This document shows positions 38,742-47,719 of a stretch of DNA of 64,000 bases, in pieces. The notes beneath the pieces were generated by a model. It had not been told where the DNA came from and did no database searches. It saw nothing but the letters and a program-made list of their open reading frames with translations. This DNA comes from Alphaproteobacteria bacterium (GTDB taxonomy: Bacteria; Pseudomonadota; Alphaproteobacteria; Caulobacterales; Maricaulaceae): positions 124,001-188,000 of the forward strand of contig WGNG01000002.1 in NCBI GenBank assembly GCA_016124675.1, in the 5' to 3' direction. Positions within the stretch are counted from its first letter, which is position 1. Every line of letters begins with the position of its first letter. A program made the translations under genes and the position numbers.

Positions 38742-40346
38742 TCAAGTGCTTACCTGCCGCGCCCGCCAAGCGGCAAAGCCCGCCCCGCCGGCGGCCAGTG
38801 CGATCACCAGCAGCAGCCAGATCAGCCAGCCCCCTGAATTGCGCCGACGGGTCTCGATGGCCGCAATCTCGGCAAGGCGTGCTTCAAGGTCGCCCGCTTC
38901 CGGCGTTTCGAGGAAATGCACATCGCTCAAGGCAGATATCGCGGCCAACTGGTCGCGCACGGCTGCGTCAATCTCCAGCCCGACGAGATAGACCGATCCA
39001 TTGGTTGACTGGCCGCGCGATGTCGCCGTCAGCGTTATCGTTGTGTCCGCATCCTGCCTGTCACAGCTCAGGGCCACGGGCAGGCTGGCGTCCGGCGTGA
39101 TATCAATAGGCCCGAAGATCAGCCGAAGGCCGTCCGCATGACGGGGAGCTGCAGTGAAGCCGCCGTTTCCGTCTTCAAAGGTGATCCACAACTGCTCGCA
39201 ATGAGTATCGGCCCGGTCGGCGACGAGGAACACCTGCCCGCCGCGCGGGGCCCTGAGCGCATACCAGTTTACGGGTGCAGCGGCTGGCAGGCGGAATGTC
39301 ACCGGCGCGTCCAGGTTCAGAGGTGTTGCGTCGCCCGGGAAATCGTTTGGCTCGCCTGCCTCGGTCACCGGTTCGCGGTGAAGGGTGAGGAAGATCGGAA
39401 GCCCGCTTCCGTAAACCGCCTCCAGCTTCAGTGTGATCTCTCCCGGTCCCAAATGCACCGCCCGCGACCGGCGTCCGTAGCCTGACGCGTGTGTGAACTG
39501 CGTCATCGCCCCATCGGCGGCATTCGACAGGGAGACCGTGAAGAGGCCCGCCTCATCCACCGTGAAGCCGAATTCGGCCCTTCCGAACACGTCGGGCGTC
39601 ACCAGAACAGGGTGTCCGGGCGAGAGGCGCGGCGCCGGTTGCGGGCTCGCTTCCGGGACGGGAGGGCTTCCCGTCACCACCATCAGGAAGGGTTCAGCGC
39701 TTCCGGCCTCTGCCTGTCGGGCGCGCACTTCGAGAATGAGATCCCCGGCTGGCAGGTCGGCGTTCGGCCCTTCCGCAACCAGATTGCCGCTGGCGGCCTC
39801 CAGAAAGCGCATGGCGAGCGGGAAAGGCGCCTGCGACATCACCTGAACGCGCCGACCCTGGTCGAGCGTCAAGGCGAAATGGTCCACATCGCCAGGCGGG
39901 TGGATCACGACGGGCGCCGGAACGCCCAGATCCACCGGCCAGGCCAGGAGCGGGTCGTCATTGGGCTCACTGATATCGGTTTCGCCCTCGAAGTGCACGG
40001 TGATGAGCGCATCGCCCGCCCCGTCAATGGCAAGGCTCGCGCCTTGCGCCACGCCGATACGGGCGATGCTGGCATTGATGCTGCGCCCGGCGCCGTCAGT
40101 GAACACAGTGCGCCCCGCTCCGGCGCCGGTCACGCTGACATAGCCAGGTCCGGGAAGGTTCAGCATGAGGGTGACCGGGCCGGCTTCGGCGGCGCCTTCG
40201 AGTGTGAAACTGGCTGACAGGCGCGTGTCGCCAGCCGCCTGCCAGTCCGGACGATCGCCAGCGCCGAGGCGCTCCTGCGCGCTGGCGACCGGCAGGCTGA
40301 CAAGGATCACGATGATGCCAGCCAGCCAGCGGCCAAGCGCGCTCAT
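38742..40346 (-). CDS. Exported, membrane-anchored protein with PPC-like domains
   Basis: 534 aa, not recognised as a named family. The signal peptide (1-23, LPVASA) is followed by beta-rich domains. Two segments resemble pre-peptidase C-terminal (PPC-like) domains, each opening with EPND (SEPNDDPLLAWPVDLG with PGDVDHFALTLDQGRRVQV, and GEPNDFPGDATPLNLD with PVNWYALRAPRGGQVFLV). A single transmembrane helix near the C-terminus (GGWLIWLLLVIALAAGGAGFA) ends in RARQVST, so the bulk is periplasmic with a short cytoplasmic tail. Its ATG overlaps the stop of the upstream VWA gene by 4 bp (ATGA), so the two proteins are co-translated and probably act together at the envelope. Confidence 0.75.
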   Translation of the reverse strand: MSALGRWLAGIIVILVSLPVASAQERLGAGDRPDWQAAGDTRLSASFTLEGAAEAGPVTLMLNLPGPGYVSVTGAGAGRTVFTDGAGRSINASIARIGVAQGASLAIDGAGDALITVHFEGETDISEPNDDPLLAWPVDLGVPAPVVIHPPGDVDHFALTLDQGRRVQVMSQAPFPLAMRFLEAASGNLVAEGPNADLPAGDLILEVRARQAEAGSAEPFLMVVTGSPPVPEASPQPAPRLSPGHPVLVTPDVFGRAEFGFTVDEAGLFTVSLSNAADGAMTQFTHASGYGRRSRAVHLGPGEITLKLEAVYGSGLPIFLTLHREPVTEAGEPNDFPGDATPLNLDAPVTFRLPAAAPVNWYALRAPRGGQVFLVADRADTHCEQLWITFEDGNGGFTAAPRHADGLRLIFGPIDITPDASLPVALSCDRQDADTTITLTATSRGQSTNGSVYLVGLEIDAAVRDQLAAISALSDVHFLETPEAGDLEARLAEIAAIETRRRNSGGWLIWLLLVIALAAGGAGFAAWRARQVST

Positions 40347-42859
40347 TGGACGCTCCTCATCCGGATTGCGTCGGTCTGTCTGCGTGCACGGTTGAGCGCA
40401 TCGCCGACTGCGCCCTCACATGTGTCCGACCCGTCGGTCACGACCACCAGGACCGCATGGTCGACATTGAGGGGCTGAAGCGAATCGGCCGCAACGGCGA
40501 TGCTCTCCGCGAGCGGGGTAGCTCCATTGGCCACTGCAGCCATCACCGCGCTGCGCGCCAGGTCCGCACTGCCGGGGAAAGCCACGGCCTGGGTTACCGA
40601 GCAGCCCGAAAAGGTGAATAGTGCGATCTGGTCGTCAGCCGTGATCCGTCCGGTGTCGAAGAGGGACAGCACCGCTTCCTGAGCCCGCACCATCCGCCCC
40701 TGCTCCTCCATCGAGCCGGATGTGTCCAGCACGATGGCGTAGGCAGTGCCGCTCGGCACGGCAAGACGCAAGCTGTGGTGGCGGTCCGGGCCGGGCTCGT
40801 AATTGTTGAAGCGGCGGTCGAGCGAAGACCAGCTTGCAACGGTGGAGGGACTGTCCAGCCCCCTGTCCTCAAGTGCGGCGTGGCGGGCGGTCACGCTCAG
40901 AACCGCCGCGCCGTCGGAGAAATCAGACGGCGAAAATCGCACGCTCCAGCGCTCATCGCTTCCCGCAGCTTCCAGCACGCGGTCACCGATGCGCACCTCC
41001 TCAACCCTGACTGGCCGGGTGAAGACAAGCTGGATTTCGGCTCGGCGTCCGGTAATCGCCGCGTCGCGCGTGACCTCTAGCCTGCGGGTTTCGCGCATCG
41101 ATTCCAGTTCGCGGGTCAGGGCGGGAATGATCTCGGCGCCAAGGACAGTGCGCGCGCGTTCATCAAGGCGGCGGATGCGGCCTTCATTGCGCAGTGAGGC
41201 TACCGAAATCTGTACCTCCAGATCAGCTTCCAGATACGCGTTCCATGCGGTGAGCCGCTCCACTTCCAGCCGTTCCAGGAGACCGTCACGGACAGCGGAC
41301 TGCAAGGTGTCGAGAAACACTGCGCGGACATTGCGCCGGTTAGCCCGGTCATTGAACGCGGCTTCCTTGAGCAGCGTCTTCATCACGCTCGTGCCTTGGG
41401 TCAGCTGGGCAAAGGCCCACAGATGCAGGGGCTGGCCGAGCAGCGCACGCTCGGAAATGCCAAGATCGGGCACGCTTCCGAAGAACGCCGCCTCCGAGAA
41501 GGCTGCCGCCAGCGTGAGCTCGCCATGGCGGGCGGGCAGGCTCTGCAGGAAGTCCTCGCCTTGCAGCTCGGCGCTGACCTGGCCGCGCATCTGCTCGAGC
41601 GCGGCGCGCAGGCGCGCGGCTGTGATCGAGGCGATCATGGCCTGTTCATCGGCAGGCGTGACTGGCGCAGTGGAGGCCTGTACCGCCTGACTGGCAAACG
41701 GCATGGATTCGAGGTCCCAGCCTTGATTGGCCGGACCGCTGCGCGACAGGGATGCCGCCAGTTGCGCGATGGTTTCGGCCAGCAGCGCGGCGTGCAGCGG
41801 TACGCCGCCATAGACATCCCTGCCGACTGTCAGGGCCGCGTCAGCAACTTCGATGCCGATCTTGCGCCAGGTCAGCGAACCGGCTGTCACAATCGCGCCG
41901 GCATAGCCAAAGCTGACCGCATCGAGCCCGCGTTCAACATAGCCTAGAATGCCGTCAGACGATCCGCCCATCAGCCCGGCATAATTGGCCAGTGCAGCGT
42001 TGGCTGCAGCCTGATCCTCGGTTACGGCCGCGATCCAATGGTCTATATTGCGGCGGCGCACCGCGATGGTGCGCCCGAGATCGGCATGCAGGTACTCGGC
42101 AAGGCGCAGCAATTCTTCCACCTCGCGTGCGGGCTCGATCCAGCCTGCCTCATAGGGCGTGTCATTGCCGGCGCGTACGACCACGCGCTGAAGAAAGGGC
42201 GGCGCATCATCATTGAGCTCGAAGCGGGCCAGAGCACGGGTGCGCGCAAGCTCCTCTCTTGCCCGCGCCAGAGCCTCAGCGGCGGCTTCGATACCGGTGC
42301 GGGCCAGGAACGCGGGCGATTCCAGGCTGGTGATCTCGCGGTCGATTTCGGAGCGCTGCGCCTGAAGTGCTTCAAGGCGGCCGGAGAGCGAGCGGAGGCG
42401 GATGTTGGCCGGCCCCTGGCCCGCCTCGAACGCGGCAATCCTGGCCTGCACCTCGGCCAGCTGGCGCTCGCGCGCCCTGATTTCGTCGGCCGGCGCGCCC
42501 CGCTGGATTAGACGGGTCAGCACATCATAAAGCGCGCTCTCTTGAGATGTCAGGACCACGGGCGTGCGTTCTGCCTGGTCTCGCAGTGCGGTGACTTCGG
42601 CAATCAATGAGCGTATCTCGCCGGACAGCGCATCGCGCCGCTCGATGGCGTCCTGATGACGCGCAATGTCGGCGTCGCCATCGCGATGAGCCTGGGTCAG
42701 CGCCAGCTCGGCGCGTCGGACTGCCCCTTCGGCCTGTGACACGCGCTCTATCAACACGCGTTCATTTTCTGGCTGCGCCTGGGCGGAGGAAATGCACGCC
42801 GCCATCACGAGAAGGCCGGACAGCCATACTAACGTGCGCAACCGGATGCATCCGGACAT
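40343..42859 (-). CDS. Exported coiled-coil protein with C-terminal von Willebrand A domain
   Basis: 838 aa. The signal sequence (CISSAQA) may be cut after AQA; a VMAAC lipobox-like alternative exists. Residues ~28-210 are long helices with coiled-coil character, and the middle ~450 residues are unassigned. The VWA domain at the C-terminus keeps a full MIDAS: DTSGS at 712-716, a Thr in ANGATPLAES and an Asp in VVVTDGSD. It stops about one strand short of a canonical VWA, so the fold may be completed in another way, perhaps by the PPC-like partner. It is upstream of that gene with a 4-bp overlap. Likely a periplasmic metal-dependent adhesion or assembly factor. Confidence 0.78.
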   Translation of the reverse strand: MSGCIRLRTLVWLSGLLVMAACISSAQAQPENERVLIERVSQAEGAVRRAELALTQAHRDGDADIARHQDAIERRDALSGEIRSLIAEVTALRDQAERTPVVLTSQESALYDVLTRLIQRGAPADEIRARERQLAEVQARIAAFEAGQGPANIRLRSLSGRLEALQAQRSEIDREITSLESPAFLARTGIEAAAEALARAREELARTRALARFELNDDAPPFLQRVVVRAGNDTPYEAGWIEPAREVEELLRLAEYLHADLGRTIAVRRRNIDHWIAAVTEDQAAANAALANYAGLMGGSSDGILGYVERGLDAVSFGYAGAIVTAGSLTWRKIGIEVADAALTVGRDVYGGVPLHAALLAETIAQLAASLSRSGPANQGWDLESMPFASQAVQASTAPVTPADEQAMIASITAARLRAALEQMRGQVSAELQGEDFLQSLPARHGELTLAAAFSEAAFFGSVPDLGISERALLGQPLHLWAFAQLTQGTSVMKTLLKEAAFNDRANRRNVRAVFLDTLQSAVRDGLLERLEVERLTAWNAYLEADLEVQISVASLRNEGRIRRLDERARTVLGAEIIPALTRELESMRETRRLEVTRDAAITGRRAEIQLVFTRPVRVEEVRIGDRVLEAAGSDERWSVRFSPSDFSDGAAVLSVTARHAALEDRGLDSPSTVASWSSLDRRFNNYEPGPDRHHSLRLAVPSGTAYAIVLDTSGSMEEQGRMVRAQEAVLSLFDTGRITADDQIALFTFSGCSVTQAVAFPGSADLARSAVMAAVANGATPLAESIAVAADSLQPLNVDHAVLVVVTDGSDTCEGAVGDALNRARRQTDAIRMRSVQ

Positions 42860-43007
42860 GGCCCAACCCCAAACCCATGGTTAATCCTCTTTAGCGCTTT
42901 TGCGGCCCAGCGTCACCTGCTTGCTTTTCTTGGAAGGGTCAAATGGGTATGCAAGGCGGTCACCAGGCGTCCGCGAGGGACGCAGGAAGTGGTTGCGGGA
43001 GCATTTC

Positions 43008-43781
43008 ATGGACATCAAGGGCAAGGCAGCGATCGTCACTGGCGGGGCCTCGGGCCTGGGTGAGGGCACGGCCCGCCGCCTGGCCGCCGAGGGCGCGAAA
43101 GTCGCCATCTTCGATCTCAACGAGGCGCGCGGCCAGACCGTGGCCGCCGAGATCGGCGGCGTGTTCGCCAAGGTCAATGTCGCCGATGTGGAGAGCGTGA
43201 AGGCCGGGTTCGAGATCGCCCGCGCCGCCCACGGGCAGGAGCGGATATTGGTCAATTGCGCCGGGATCGGCTGGGCGGAGAAGACTGCGCGGCGCTCGTC
43301 CGCCGGCGATATCGTCATGCACCAGCTCGACAAGTTCGCCCTGGTCGTCAGCATCAATCTCGTGGGTTCGTTCAATTGTGCGGCGATCTCGGCGACGGGC
43401 ATGCTCACCCTGGACCCTGACGCGTCCGGGCGCGGCGTGATCATCAACACGGCGTCTGTCGCCGCCCAGGACGGGCAGATCGGCCAGGTGGCGTATTCAG
43501 CCTCCAAGGGTGGGATTTACGGCATGACCCTGCCCATGGCGCGCGATCTGGCGCGCGAGGGCGTGCGCGTGAACACCATCCTGCCGGGCTTTTTCGAAAC
43601 CCCGATCTATGAGCAGATGCCGCCCGAGGTGAAAACCAACCTGGCCAGCCATCTGCAATTCCCCCAGCGCTTCGGCACGCCGGCCGAGTTCGCTGATCTG
43701 GTCGCCTTCATGGCGAAGAACGACTATATCAACGCCGAATGCGTGCGCCTGGATGCCGGTGCGCGCATGCCGCCGAAATAG
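43008..43781 (+). CDS. Short-chain dehydrogenase, 3-hydroxyacyl-CoA dehydrogenase type 2-like
   Basis: 257 aa. Rossmann NAD motif TGGASGLGEGTARRLA, then NCAGIGWAEKT, the catalytic Ser in INTASVAAQDGQ, and Tyr/Lys in YSASKGG. The sequence and the long LDKFALVVSINLVGSFN loop fit the type-II 3-hydroxyacyl-CoA dehydrogenase branch (HSD17B10-like), which oxidises short hydroxyacyl-CoAs in beta-oxidation or branched amino-acid breakdown. The ATG at 43008 has a GGGAG ribosome-binding site. Divergent from the VWA gene; no other fatty-acid genes are nearby. Confidence 0.9.
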   Translation: MDIKGKAAIVTGGASGLGEGTARRLAAEGAKVAIFDLNEARGQTVAAEIGGVFAKVNVADVESVKAGFEIARAAHGQERILVNCAGIGWAEKTARRSSAGDIVMHQLDKFALVVSINLVGSFNCAAISATGMLTLDPDASGRGVIINTASVAAQDGQIGQVAYSASKGGIYGMTLPMARDLAREGVRVNTILPGFFETPIYEQMPPEVKTNLASHLQFPQRFGTPAEFADLVAFMAKNDYINAECVRLDAGARMPPK

Positions 43782-43784
43782 CGG

Positions 43785-44267
43785 TCAGTCTTCGGACGGT
43801 TTGGGACGGCGGCGCGCGCGGAAGAAATCCTTCAGCAGCGCCGCCGCTTCTTCGCTGCGCACGCCGGAGGTCACCTCCGGGCGCCAGTGGCAGGTGGGCT
43901 GGGTGAAGAAGCGGGGACCGTGCGCCACCGCGCCGCCCTTCACATCATCCGCGCCATAGACGAGGCGCCCGATGCGGGCGTGACTGATGGCGCCGGCGCA
44001 CATGGCGCAGGGCTCCAGCGTCACATAGAGGGTGAGGCCCGTCAGCCGGTAATTGCCGATCGCCTGCGCTGCGGCGCGCAGGGCGAGGATCTCGGCATGG
44101 CCGGTGGGATCGAGCCCGGAAATCGGGGCATTGCCGGCCTCGGCGATCACCTCGCCTGTGGCCGGATCGACGATCACGGCGCCCACGGGCGTCTCGCCCG
44201 CAGATGCTGCGGCTTGCGCCTGGGCCAGCGCCCGTCCCATAAACGCGTGATCGTGCGCATCGCTCAT
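43785..44267 (-). CDS. tadA: tRNA-specific adenosine deaminase
   Basis: 160 aa zinc deaminase that converts the wobble adenosine of tRNA-Arg(ACG) to inosine. The zinc/catalytic motif HAE lies in DPTGHAEILALRAAAQ and the Cys pair in TLEPCAMCAGAISHARIGRLVYGADD. The C-terminal AAALLKDFFRARRRPKP is the basic tRNA-binding tail. It is convergent with the SDR (stops 3 bp apart) and divergent from the rluB-like gene, with start codons potentially only 2 bp apart. Confidence 0.94.
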   Translation of the reverse strand: MSDAHDHAFMGRALAQAQAAASAGETPVGAVIVDPATGEVIAEAGNAPISGLDPTGHAEILALRAAAQAIGNYRLTGLTLYVTLEPCAMCAGAISHARIGRLVYGADDVKGGAVAHGPRFFTQPTCHWRPEVTSGVRSEEAAALLKDFFRARRRPKPSED

Positions 44268-44305
44268 GGATGCGCCATAGCCTTGGCCCGGAGGCCAGTA
44301 AAGCC

Positions 44306-45190
44306 TTGAGCGAGACAGACGACGATCAGGCCGGTCCCGGCGAGCGCATCGCCAAGGCGCTGGCCCATGCGGGCGTCGCCTCGCGGCGCGAGGTGGAGCG
44401 GCTGATCGCGGCGGGCCGCGTGGCGGTCAATGGCAAGGTGCTCGACACCCCGGCCTTCAAGGTCACGCCCGACGACATCATCACCGTGGACGGCAAGGTG
44501 GCGGGGCCGCGACCGCCCACGCGGCTGTGGCGCTATCACAAGCCGGCGGGCCTGGTAACCACCCACGCCGATCCGCAGGGGCGCGAGACGGTGTTCGCCG
44601 CCCTGCCCAAGGAGCTTGGCCGGGTGATCTCGGTGGGGCGGCTCGATCTGACGTCCGAAGGCCTGATGCTCCTGACCAATGATGGCGAGCTGGCGCGGGT
44701 GCTGGAGCTGCCGGCCACCGCCTGGACGCGCCGCTACCGCGTCCGTGCGTTTGGCGATGTGAATGACGCGGCGCTGGCGCAGCTCGCCGCCGGCGTGACG
44801 GTGGAGGGGGTGAGCTATGGCCCGGTGGAAGTGGCGGTGGACCGCCATACCGGGTCAAATGTCTGGCTCACGGTCGGCCTGAAAGAGGGCAAGAACCGCG
44901 AGGTGCGCAAGGTGCTCGCCCATGTCGGGCTCACCGTGAACCGGCTCTTGCGCACCGCCTACGGCCCGTTCCAGCTCGGCGCCCTGGAGCGCGGCAAGGT
45001 GGAGGAGGTGCGCCTGAGCGTGCTGCGCGAGCAAATGGGCCGGCTCTACCGTCTCGGCCCTGACGGCCATCCGCTGAAAGCCGGGCAGGAAAGCCCGCCC
45101 CCGCTGGCCGAAGGCGTGCGCGGACCGGGCCGGGCGCAGCGGCGCGAACCCAGGGGGCCGGTGCATGCGGATCGTCGCCGGCGTCCATAA
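44306..45190 (+). CDS. Pseudouridine synthase, RluB/RsuA family
   Basis: About 294 aa. An N-terminal S4 RNA-binding domain (ERIAKALAHAGVASRREVERLIAAGRVAVNGKVL) precedes the catalytic domain with the active Asp in GRLDLTSEGLMLLTNDGE and the RsuA-type GKNREVRKVLAHVGLTVNRLLRTAYGPF. It probably modifies 23S rRNA (RluB-like) or 16S rRNA. A TTG at 44306 is preceded by GGAGG and gives LSETDDDQAGPGER; the alternative ATG at 44270 would leave only 2 bp to the divergent tadA start. The basic disordered tail overlaps rsmD by 26 bp. Confidence 0.9.
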   Translation: MSETDDDQAGPGERIAKALAHAGVASRREVERLIAAGRVAVNGKVLDTPAFKVTPDDIITVDGKVAGPRPPTRLWRYHKPAGLVTTHADPQGRETVFAALPKELGRVISVGRLDLTSEGLMLLTNDGELARVLELPATAWTRRYRVRAFGDVNDAALAQLAAGVTVEGVSYGPVEVAVDRHTGSNVWLTVGLKEGKNREVRKVLAHVGLTVNRLLRTAYGPFQLGALERGKVEEVRLSVLREQMGRLYRLGPDGHPLKAGQESPPPLAEGVRGPGRAQRREPRGPVHADRRRRP

Positions 45191-45725
45191 GGGCCGCCCG
45201 ATCGCCGCCCCGCGCGGCATGACCACGCGCCCGACGTCCGACCGGGCGCGCGAGTCGCTGTTCAACAAGCTCGTCCACGCGCCCTGGGGGCCGGACCTTG
45301 CCGGCGCGCGGGTAATCGACGTGTTCGCGGGCTCCGGCGCCCTGGGCTTCGAGGCCCTGTCGCGCGGGGCGGGGTTCGTCCTGTTCGTGGAGACGGACCC
45401 TGGCGCGCGCGGCGCCATCCGCACCAATGTCGAGGCGTTCCAGGCCTTTGGCGTGACCAAGTTGCACAAGGGCGACGCGGTGGCGCTGGGTCCCAAGCCC
45501 GACAAGCTGGGGCCGCCCTTTGCGCTGGCCCTTCTGGACCCGCCCTATGGCAAGGGCCTGGGCGAGCGGGCGCTGGGCAAGCTGAACGCCGGCGGCTGGC
45601 TGGCGCAGGGGGCGCTGGCGGTGCTGGAGACGGGCGCGGACGAGGAGCCTGACCTGACGGGCTGGGAGGTATTGGACACCCAGGACAGCGGCGCGGCGCG
45701 CTTCTGGTTTGTGACGCGCAGCTGA
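45165..45725 (+). CDS. rsmD: 16S rRNA (guanine-966-N2)-methyltransferase
   Basis: 186 aa SAM-dependent methyltransferase. MRIVAGVHKGRPIAAPRGMTTRPTSDRARESLFNKL is the diagnostic N-terminus. The SAM motif is VIDVFAGSGALGFEALSRGA and the catalytic motif is LLDPPYGKG. It methylates G966 near the ribosomal P site. The start lies within the end of the rluB-like gene (26-bp overlap), so the two rRNA modification genes form one operon. Confidence 0.95.
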   Translation: MRIVAGVHKGRPIAAPRGMTTRPTSDRARESLFNKLVHAPWGPDLAGARVIDVFAGSGALGFEALSRGAGFVLFVETDPGARGAIRTNVEAFQAFGVTKLHKGDAVALGPKPDKLGPPFALALLDPPYGKGLGERALGKLNAGGWLAQGALAVLETGADEEPDLTGWEVLDTQDSGAARFWFVTRS

Positions 45726-45738
45726 GGCGCGCCGCGCC

Positions 45739-46551
45739 CTACTTCCCATCCATCGTCTTTTCCTGACGCGCCATAAGCGCGCGCGCGGCCGGGTCGGGCA
45801 GGATTCGGGCCAGGCCCGTCATGAACTTGTAGAAGGCGCCCGGCACGCGCAGCGGCACGCCGCGCTCCACGGCGTCATATCCTGACGCGGCAACGTCTTC
45901 GGCCTTGAGCATCCAGTATCCCGGCACGTTGGACACGGTCTCGCGCGCGCCGTTCACGTCGTGGAACTCCGACCAGGTATAGCCCGGCGCGACCGCCGTG
46001 ACGTGGACGCCCTGATCGCGAAGCTCCGCGCCGAGCGCCTCGGACGCCTTGATCAGCAGCGCCTTGATGCCAGGATACATGGTGCCTGAATAGCGCGTAT
46101 GCGCCTTGGCGATGGGGACCAGCGCCGAGACGGACGAGATGTTGATGATGCGCCCGAAGCCGCGCTGCGCCATGCCGGGCGCTGTGAGGTGCATGAGTTT
46201 GAGATAGCTCGTCACCATCAGCTGCATGAACCGCGCCTGATCATCCCATTCTGTCTTGCAGAAATGGCCCGGCTGGCCGGCCCCGGCATTGTTGACGAGG
46301 CCGTCAATCTGGCGCCCGGCTTGCGCCACGGCGTCGACGATCTGTTGCGGGGCCTGCGGATCGGCGAGATCGGCGGTGATGACCAGCGTGTCCACGCCGT
46401 GCTGCGCCTTCATCTCGGCGGCCAGCGCCTGCAGCTTGTCCTCACGGCGCGCAACGACGGCGAGGTCCCAGCCATGGCGGGCGAATTCGCGCGCGAACGC
46501 GGCGCCAATGCCGGACGAGGCGCCGGTGACGAGAACCAGTTTGCAGGCCAT
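45739..46551 (-). CDS. Short-chain dehydrogenase/reductase
   Basis: 270 aa classical SDR. The NAD(P) motif is TGASSGIGAAFAREFARHGW, followed by VNNAGAGQPGHF, the catalytic Ser in INISSVSALVPIAKA, and a Tyr/Lys pair in YPGIKALLIKASEAL. The C-terminus is extended (AFYKFMTGLARILPDPAARALMARQEKTM), typical of the DltE-like SDRs that act on lipids or steroids. The basic residues after the first beta strand (ARRED) favour NADPH. No operon partner; it converges with rsmD. Confidence 0.88.
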   Translation of the reverse strand: MACKLVLVTGASSGIGAAFAREFARHGWDLAVVARREDKLQALAAEMKAQHGVDTLVITADLADPQAPQQIVDAVAQAGRQIDGLVNNAGAGQPGHFCKTEWDDQARFMQLMVTSYLKLMHLTAPGMAQRGFGRIINISSVSALVPIAKAHTRYSGTMYPGIKALLIKASEALGAELRDQGVHVTAVAPGYTWSEFHDVNGARETVSNVPGYWMLKAEDVAASGYDAVERGVPLRVPGAFYKFMTGLARILPDPAARALMARQEKTMDGK

Positions 46552-46628
46552 GGGTCAGTCTCCTGGGGTGGTGTGAAATTCGGGCGGGACGGTGGGATGG
46601 GCGGCAGGCAAAGTCCAGACGGCGCGGC

Positions 46629-47543
46629 TCAGCCCGCCAGTTCCTTGCGGATGGCGTCGGCCAGGGTGCGGCTTTCATCGGCGCGGGCCGAGCCCTTGCG
46701 CCAGACAAGGCCGATCTCCCGGCCCACCACGGGCGGATCGAAGGGACGGATGGTGAGGTCCATCTGGTCGGCTAGCCCGGCGTCCACCGCCATGCGCGGC
46801 AGGAGCGTGGCGCCCAGCCCGCTGCGCACCATCTGGATCAGCGTGTGCAGGCTGGTGGCGGCGAAGTCCGAGCGGCCTGCGCCGCGCCGCTCGGGGCTGG
46901 CGGCGCACACCGTCAGGGCGTGATCGCGCAGGCAGTGGCCGTCTTCCAGCAGCAGAAGCTGCACCCCGGTCAGCATGCCGGTGGTGAGCCTGTCCACCTG
47001 CGACAGGGGGTGATCGGGCGGGGCGGCGAACAGGAATTCATCGGCCATCAGCACACGCGTCTCCAGCCCGTCCGCCTCGTAGGGCAGGGCGATGACGGCG
47101 GCGTCCAGCCGGCGGTCTTTCAGCGCATCGACCAGGCGATGGGTCAGATCCTCGCGCAGGAACAGCTCCAGCGCCGGAAAGCGCCGCCGCAGATCGGGCA
47201 GGGTGCGCGGCAGGAGGAAGGGCGCGATGGTGGGAATGACACCGAGCCGGAATGGACCGGTCAGCGGCTGGCCGGCGGCGCGGGCGGCGTGGACGAGGTC
47301 CTCTGCTTCGGTGAGCACGACGCGCGCCCGCGCCACGGCGGCTTCGCCCGCCGGGGTCAGCGCGGCTCCGCGCGCGCTGCGCTCGACCAGGGTGGCGTTG
47401 AGGATGCCCTCCAGCTCCTTGATCGCGGCCGACAGGCTCGGCTGGGTGACGTGGCTGACCTCAGCGGCGCGCGAAAACGTGCCGTGATCGGCAAGCGCGA
47501 CGAGGAAGCGAAGTTGGCGCAGGGTGGGAAGCAGCGTGCTCAT
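46629..47543 (-). CDS. oxyR: OxyR, hydrogen peroxide-sensing LysR-type regulator
   Basis: 304 aa. The N-terminal LysR helix-turn-helix is LRQLRFLVALADHGTFSRAAEVSHVTQPSLSAAIKELEG. The sensing segment LLLEDGHCLRDHALTVC carries both redox cysteines at OxyR spacing (C199/C208 in E. coli), so disulfide switching by peroxide is expected. It is divergent from ahpC, its likely target, across 176 bp with three short palindromes. This is the sensor of the local peroxide-defence locus. Confidence 0.94.
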   Translation of the reverse strand: MSTLLPTLRQLRFLVALADHGTFSRAAEVSHVTQPSLSAAIKELEGILNATLVERSARGAALTPAGEAAVARARVVLTEAEDLVHAARAAGQPLTGPFRLGVIPTIAPFLLPRTLPDLRRRFPALELFLREDLTHRLVDALKDRRLDAAVIALPYEADGLETRVLMADEFLFAAPPDHPLSQVDRLTTGMLTGVQLLLLEDGHCLRDHALTVCAASPERRGAGRSDFAATSLHTLIQMVRSGLGATLLPRMAVDAGLADQMDLTIRPFDPPVVGREIGLVWRKGSARADESRTLADAIRKELAG

Positions 47544-47545
47544 GG

Positions 47546-47591
47546 CTATTGAGATAGGCTATGGCAGTCACAGTGACAATCCATTGGATTG
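47546..47591. promoter_or_regulatory. Palindrome-rich oxyR-ahpC intergenic control region
   Basis: Three motifs lie in 46 bp: CTAT-N4-ATAG-N1-CTAT (47546-47562), built of the ATAG/CTAT half-sites known for OxyR operators; GTCAC-A-GTGAC (47567-47577); and CAATCCA-T-TGGATTG (47577-47591), a perfect 7-1-7 repeat. The first overlaps the region just 5' of oxyR, consistent with autorepression. OxyR binding is inferred from half-site similarity and context. Confidence 0.5.
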
Positions 47592-47719
47592 ATCGCCCGG
47601 GCGTGCCATATGGAAAGGCTGACGTTGCGCTGCAGCAAGCCCTGCTGCGGCGCAACCACGCTGACGCGGCCCCGCCGCGCCGGCGTTTGTGCAGGTTCAA
47701 GATCCATCAGGAGAGACAC

